Shown here: one piece after another, positions 60,567 to 64,000 of the stretch
Layout: each line of letters begins with the position of its first letter
How positions within the stretch are numbered: the first letter of the stretch is position 1
NCBI GenBank assembly: GCA_029379385.1
Contig: CM055611.1
Location: 5,084,001-5,148,000 of the forward strand
Direction: 5' to 3'
DNA length: 64,000 nt
Source: Quillaja saponaria
Lineage: Eukaryota > Streptophyta > Magnoliopsida > Fabales > Quillajaceae
Notes under the pieces: generated by a model
What the model saw: only the letters and a program-made list of their open reading frames with translations
The model's database searches: none
Told to the model about the DNA's origin: nothing
Program-made: the position numbers and the translations under genes

Positions 60567-61592
60567 ATGGCAACGATGGTGAATGTGAGTGCAACCAACA
60601 TTGACCAACGATTTGTAACGATTGAGTCTCGGATTGGAACAATTGAGTCAAGATTTGCAGGAATCGACACTTCCTTGGCAGAGTTGAATGTGAGCTGCTC
60701 AAGTGGAGTTCTCTAAGTTTGATGGGGAAAATTTTAGAAGCTGGCTGTTTAGGTGTCATGAATTCTTCGAGGTGGATCAAATACCTGAAGATATGAAGGT
60801 GTAAGTAGCTATTATGCATTTTGGGGATAGAGCATTTAAATGGTATCAAGGGTTGCTGGAGGAAAGAGGTATGATACGGCCAACTTGGCCTGAGCTGTTA
60901 CAATAGTTACAAACTCGTTTTCAAGATAATATATTATCTAGGCCAGTTATTGCTTTGAAAAATATGAGACAATTGAATAGCATAGATGAATATAATGATT
61001 AATTTGAGACATTGAAAAATAGATGCTCAATGACTAAGGAAGTATTGTCGGATCATTATCTATGAGGTTTGAAGGAGGAGATTGTACATGATATTAGCTT
61101 GATAGAAATTGGATCTCTAACTCAGGCCATGAGATTGGCTAAAACCCAAGATAACCTTTTAAACTCCACCCTTTACAAGAGAAATTATTCCACCAGCATA
61201 AAAACACTACCAACCATTCCCAGTTACCACCCTAAAACAATTTCCAACCATGCTTCTTCCCCTCCTCAAGCCTTACCAGCCCCTCCAATAATTTTTTTTT
61301 TTTACTACAAGCACAGGTAGTAGATCATCATCTTTTCAAAACTCACCTAAACCTCAGTCTAACTCCAACTACCCGAAGTCCAACCCTACTACTAAACCAA
61401 CCAGTACACCTAACAACTTCTCTAAAAAGCCCCCAATGACTATGACTAAAATGGAGATGGAAGAGAGGAAGAGGAATGGGCTATGTTTTTACTGTAATGA
61501 TAAGTTCACTACTGGACATAACTGTAGGAGTAATAGAACTTTAATGACAACCACTGTGGAGGAGGAGGAAGGCAATGAAATGGAAGAATAAG
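60567..61592 (+). pseudogene. Gypsy gag, broken
   Basis: From ATG 60567 a short frame with coiled-coil-like TIESRIGTIESRF. The capsid then continues in another frame as KFDGENFRSWLFRCHEFF and FGDRAFKWYQGL, with stops near 60800, 60903, 61001 and 61063. The zinc knuckle CFYCNDKFTTGHNC lies at 61484-61525 and has the CX2C...GHxC form common in plant Gypsy gag. The stop at 61590 ends the acidic stretch after it. Confidence 0.82.
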
Positions 61593-64000
61593 TCTTGGAT
61601 TTCTCTGAATATTCACCGAAAGAGACATAAGCTGAAGCTGCCATCTCTATCCATGCTCTAACATGCAGTATGGGTTCAACTGTTTGTCAGACTATGAAGG
61701 TGTTAGAAGTAGTTAAAAAACAAGGAGTGATTCTCCTAATTGATAGTAGGAATACCCATAATTTCATTTATGCTCAATTGATGAGAAGGTTGGGATTAAA
61801 AGTATGGCAGACCAATCAAAAGGAAGTAGTGGAAAATGGCTCAAAGGTTTTGGTGTCCACCATGTGCAATCAGTTGCAGTAGACCATATCCAATGTGGGT
61901 TTTATTGCTGACTTCTTGGTGATGCCCTTGGGAAGCTATGGAATGGTGCTCGGGGTACAATGGTTAGCTACTCTAAAGGATATGAAATGAAATTTTAAAG
62001 AGTTGAGTATGGAGTTTACCTTATCAGGTCAGGAGGTAAAATTACAAGGTCAACCTAATGCTGCAATGATTAGAGGTGTAAAAGATAAGGTTCATTTGAC
62101 CAAGAACATTGCTAGTTTCTTAATTTATGTGGTCTTTAAACAAAATCCAAGAAAATGTGATCTAACTCTAAGTTCACAGGCACCTTACAGTGTGTTTTCC
62201 ATACAATTGTTCTCCTCAACTGCACCTGTTAACCCAGAACTGCAGTACCTGTTGTAATAGTTTAGTGATGTGTTCATGATACTAAAAGCACAGCCACCTG
62301 AAAGATCATTTGACCACAAGATAGTATTGAAGGAAGGGGCTTAACCTTTCAATATGAGGCCTTATATGTATAAGCCATTACAAAAAGATGTAATAGAGGG
62401 GTTGGTGAAGGAAATGTTGGATAACCAGATTATTAGGACCAACAGCAGTCCTTTTGCTTCTCCAGTAGTATTGGTTAAAAAGAAAGATGATAGTTGGAGA
62501 TTTTGTGTGGACTATAGGAAGCTCAACAACTTGACCTTGAAGAACAAATTTCCTATACCCCTCATTGAAGAGTTGCTAGATGAACTATATAGAGCAAAGT
62601 ATTTCTCTAAGTTAGACCTGAGGACTGGGTACCATTATATCAAAATGGAGCCTTCTGATATACACAAGATAACATTTAGGACTCATGAAGGGTTTTATGA
62701 GTTTGTAGTAATGCCCTTTGGGCTGACCAATGCCCCTGCAACTTTTTAAGGGCTAATGAACCACATTTTCAAGCATGTTTTGAGGAAGTTTGTTTTGGTT
62801 TTTTTTTATGATATACTGGTTTATAACAGAACTTGGGTAGAACACTTACAACATTTGCGGGAGGTATTGCAAGTCCTCAGGAGGATGTGTTATTTGCTAA
62901 GCAGAGCATGTGTATTTTTGCTAGTCTACAAATTGAGTACTTAGGACATATTATCAGTGTAGCTGGGGTATCTGCTGATCCTAGGAAGGTTGCTGCTATG
63001 CATCAGTGGCCAAGACCAAATACAGTTAAGGAGTTGAGGGGGTTCTTGGGTTTAACTGGGTACTATCGTAGGTTCATTAAAGGCTATAGTAAAATCAGCA
63101 GAGAGCTCACTAATCTACTAAAAAAAGATAGATTTCAGTGGGGTCACTTCCAAAGTCTCAAAAGAATGATGGTTCAAGCACCTGTTTTGGCCTTACCTGA
63201 TTATACCTTCATCTTGGAAATAGATGCTTCAGTGTAGGTATTGGTGCAGTCCTATTACAAAAGGGACATCCTATAGCTTACCTTAGTAAGGCATTGGGAC
63301 CTAGGCATCAAGCTTTGTCTTCGTATGAAAACGAGCTCTTTGCCATTGTCTTTGCTGTGAACAGGTGGAAACAGTATTTGACTACCAAACACTTTATCAT
63401 TAAGACAGACCATAAGGCACTCAAGCATGTCTTGGAGCAGAAGTAGTGCAATACAGTATTGCAGAAATGGCTTCCAAAACTGATGGGTTTGGACTATGAA
63501 ATCCAATATAAGAAAGGGAGAGACAACACAATAGTTGATGCATTTTCTAGAATGTCTCATGAGGTAGATAATGAGTGCACATGCACTGTTGTATCTGTGG
63601 TGACCACATAATTATTGGAGAAAGTGGTGAATAGTTACCAGCAAGATGAAAGACTCATGAAGATAATAGAGTAGGTGAAACAAGGGAAAAGTAACCGATA
63701 AACACTATAATATGGTGGAAAGGCAATTGAGAAGGAAAGGGAAATTTGTGGTAAGTAATGATGCAATAATTGAAAAGGAATTACTCAAGTTATTCCATTC
63801 TAGCCCAGTTGGAGGTCGTTTTGGGGTGCATGCTACCTTAAAGAGATTGGGCAACAATTTTTACTGGAAAAGGGATGCAAAAAAAGGTGATGAATTATAT
63901 CAGAGAGTGTGATTGCTGCCAGAGATTCAAAGGTGAAACAGTGGCATATCCAGGACTGTTACAGCCACTGCCAATTCATGAAACAGTTTGGAATCCATCT
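61593..64000 (+). pseudogene. Gypsy pol (protease, RT, RNase H, integrase start), broken
   Basis: The protease has IDSRNTHNFI at about 61739, where DSGS/DTGA is expected. RT contains [30 protein letters not shown] and [13 protein letters not shown] followed by a stop at 62747. Its active site reads FFYDILVY with Tyr in place of the first catalytic Asp (62807-62809). The thumb and connection follow ([13 protein letters not shown]), then RNase H with IGAVLLQKGHPIAYLSKAL and KTDHKALKHVL, a stop near 63445, and DNTIVDAFSRM. The integrase HHCC region starts at HSSPVGGRFGVH and its CDCC lies near 63911. Clearly inactive. Confidence 0.88.

Larger units (their letters stand above)
60182..64000 (+). 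mobile_element. Ty3/gypsy retrotransposon, degenerate, 5' part only (runs off the window)
   Basis: Order: LTR 60182-60546, Met-tRNA primer site 60548-60560, gag from 60567, protease about 61742, RT about 62354-62944, RNase H about 63200-63545, then the integrase zinc region from about 63780 to the edge. RT before integrase is the Gypsy order. Multiple stops and frameshifts break every domain. The 3' LTR and any chromodomain are outside the window, so the lineage is left open. Confidence 0.9.

Noticed and set aside
60422..60849. Minus-strand ORFs over the Gypsy LTR and gag
   Set aside because: They are antisense shadows of the Gypsy element.

Overview
The window looks like an AT-rich plant nuclear region, most probably from a eudicot. 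The evidence is two-exon cytochrome P450 genes of the CYP82 family, plant-type Copia and Gypsy retrotransposons primed by initiator-Met tRNA, a LINE ORF1 of the DUF4283 type, MULE, CACTA and Helitron-like DNA transposons, tRNA-derived SINE heads, and long intergenic stretches without ORFs. There are no bacterial features. I cannot name the species.

The backbone of the left 41 kb is a tandem CYP82 array on the minus strand with a repeat period of about 10-12 kb. Gene B (9167-11021) and gene D (35570-37424) are intact, each with two exons, 524 codons and a 280-bp phase-0 intron. They differ at only 12 residues by eye and have no indels between them. Locus C (18912-25731) is a dead copy with frameshifts, a premature stop and lost catalytic residues, and a Copia element splits its first exon at about codon 8. 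The first 4.5 kb of the window repeats the upstream region of gene B, so a fourth copy (A) probably begins about 140 bp beyond the left edge. The upstream regions share a mosaic of SINE heads, a MITE-like element, an (ATTCA)n tract and nested duplications.

The spacers between copies are filled with mobile DNA. A long LTR in reverse orientation lies at about 4534-8260. A decayed GRF zinc-finger gene is at 16.7-17.1 kb. A nearly complete but frameshifted Copia element occupies 20826-25708 and has a 5-bp target duplication. A triplicated repeat of about 480 bp is at 28.7-29.9 kb. A MULE with a 9-bp target duplication and a coding-like cargo lies at 31337-32347, and a Copia gag fragment at 34.1-34.8 kb.

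The right part (41-64 kb) has no recognisable intact host gene. It holds a short fragment resembling the start of a UBA2-type RNA-binding protein (44.1 kb); a CACTA-like end followed by a 165-bp minisatellite and an En/Spm transposase remnant (44.3-47.6 kb); TRIM/LTR remnants (50.6-52.8 kb); a Helitron-like array of about 610-bp units, interrupted by a 3.3-kb solo LTR with a clean 5-bp target duplication (53292-56602); a LINE ORF1 remnant (59.3-60.2 kb); and the 5' part of a degenerate Gypsy element running off the right edge (60182-64000).

Functionally, the only genes likely to make working proteins are the two CYP82 monooxygenases, which would be ER-anchored enzymes of specialised metabolism with unknown substrate. 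I see no novel multi-gene system. The most informative features are the gene-sized near-identity between B and D with different promoters, and several transposons whose insertion can be resolved to the base.
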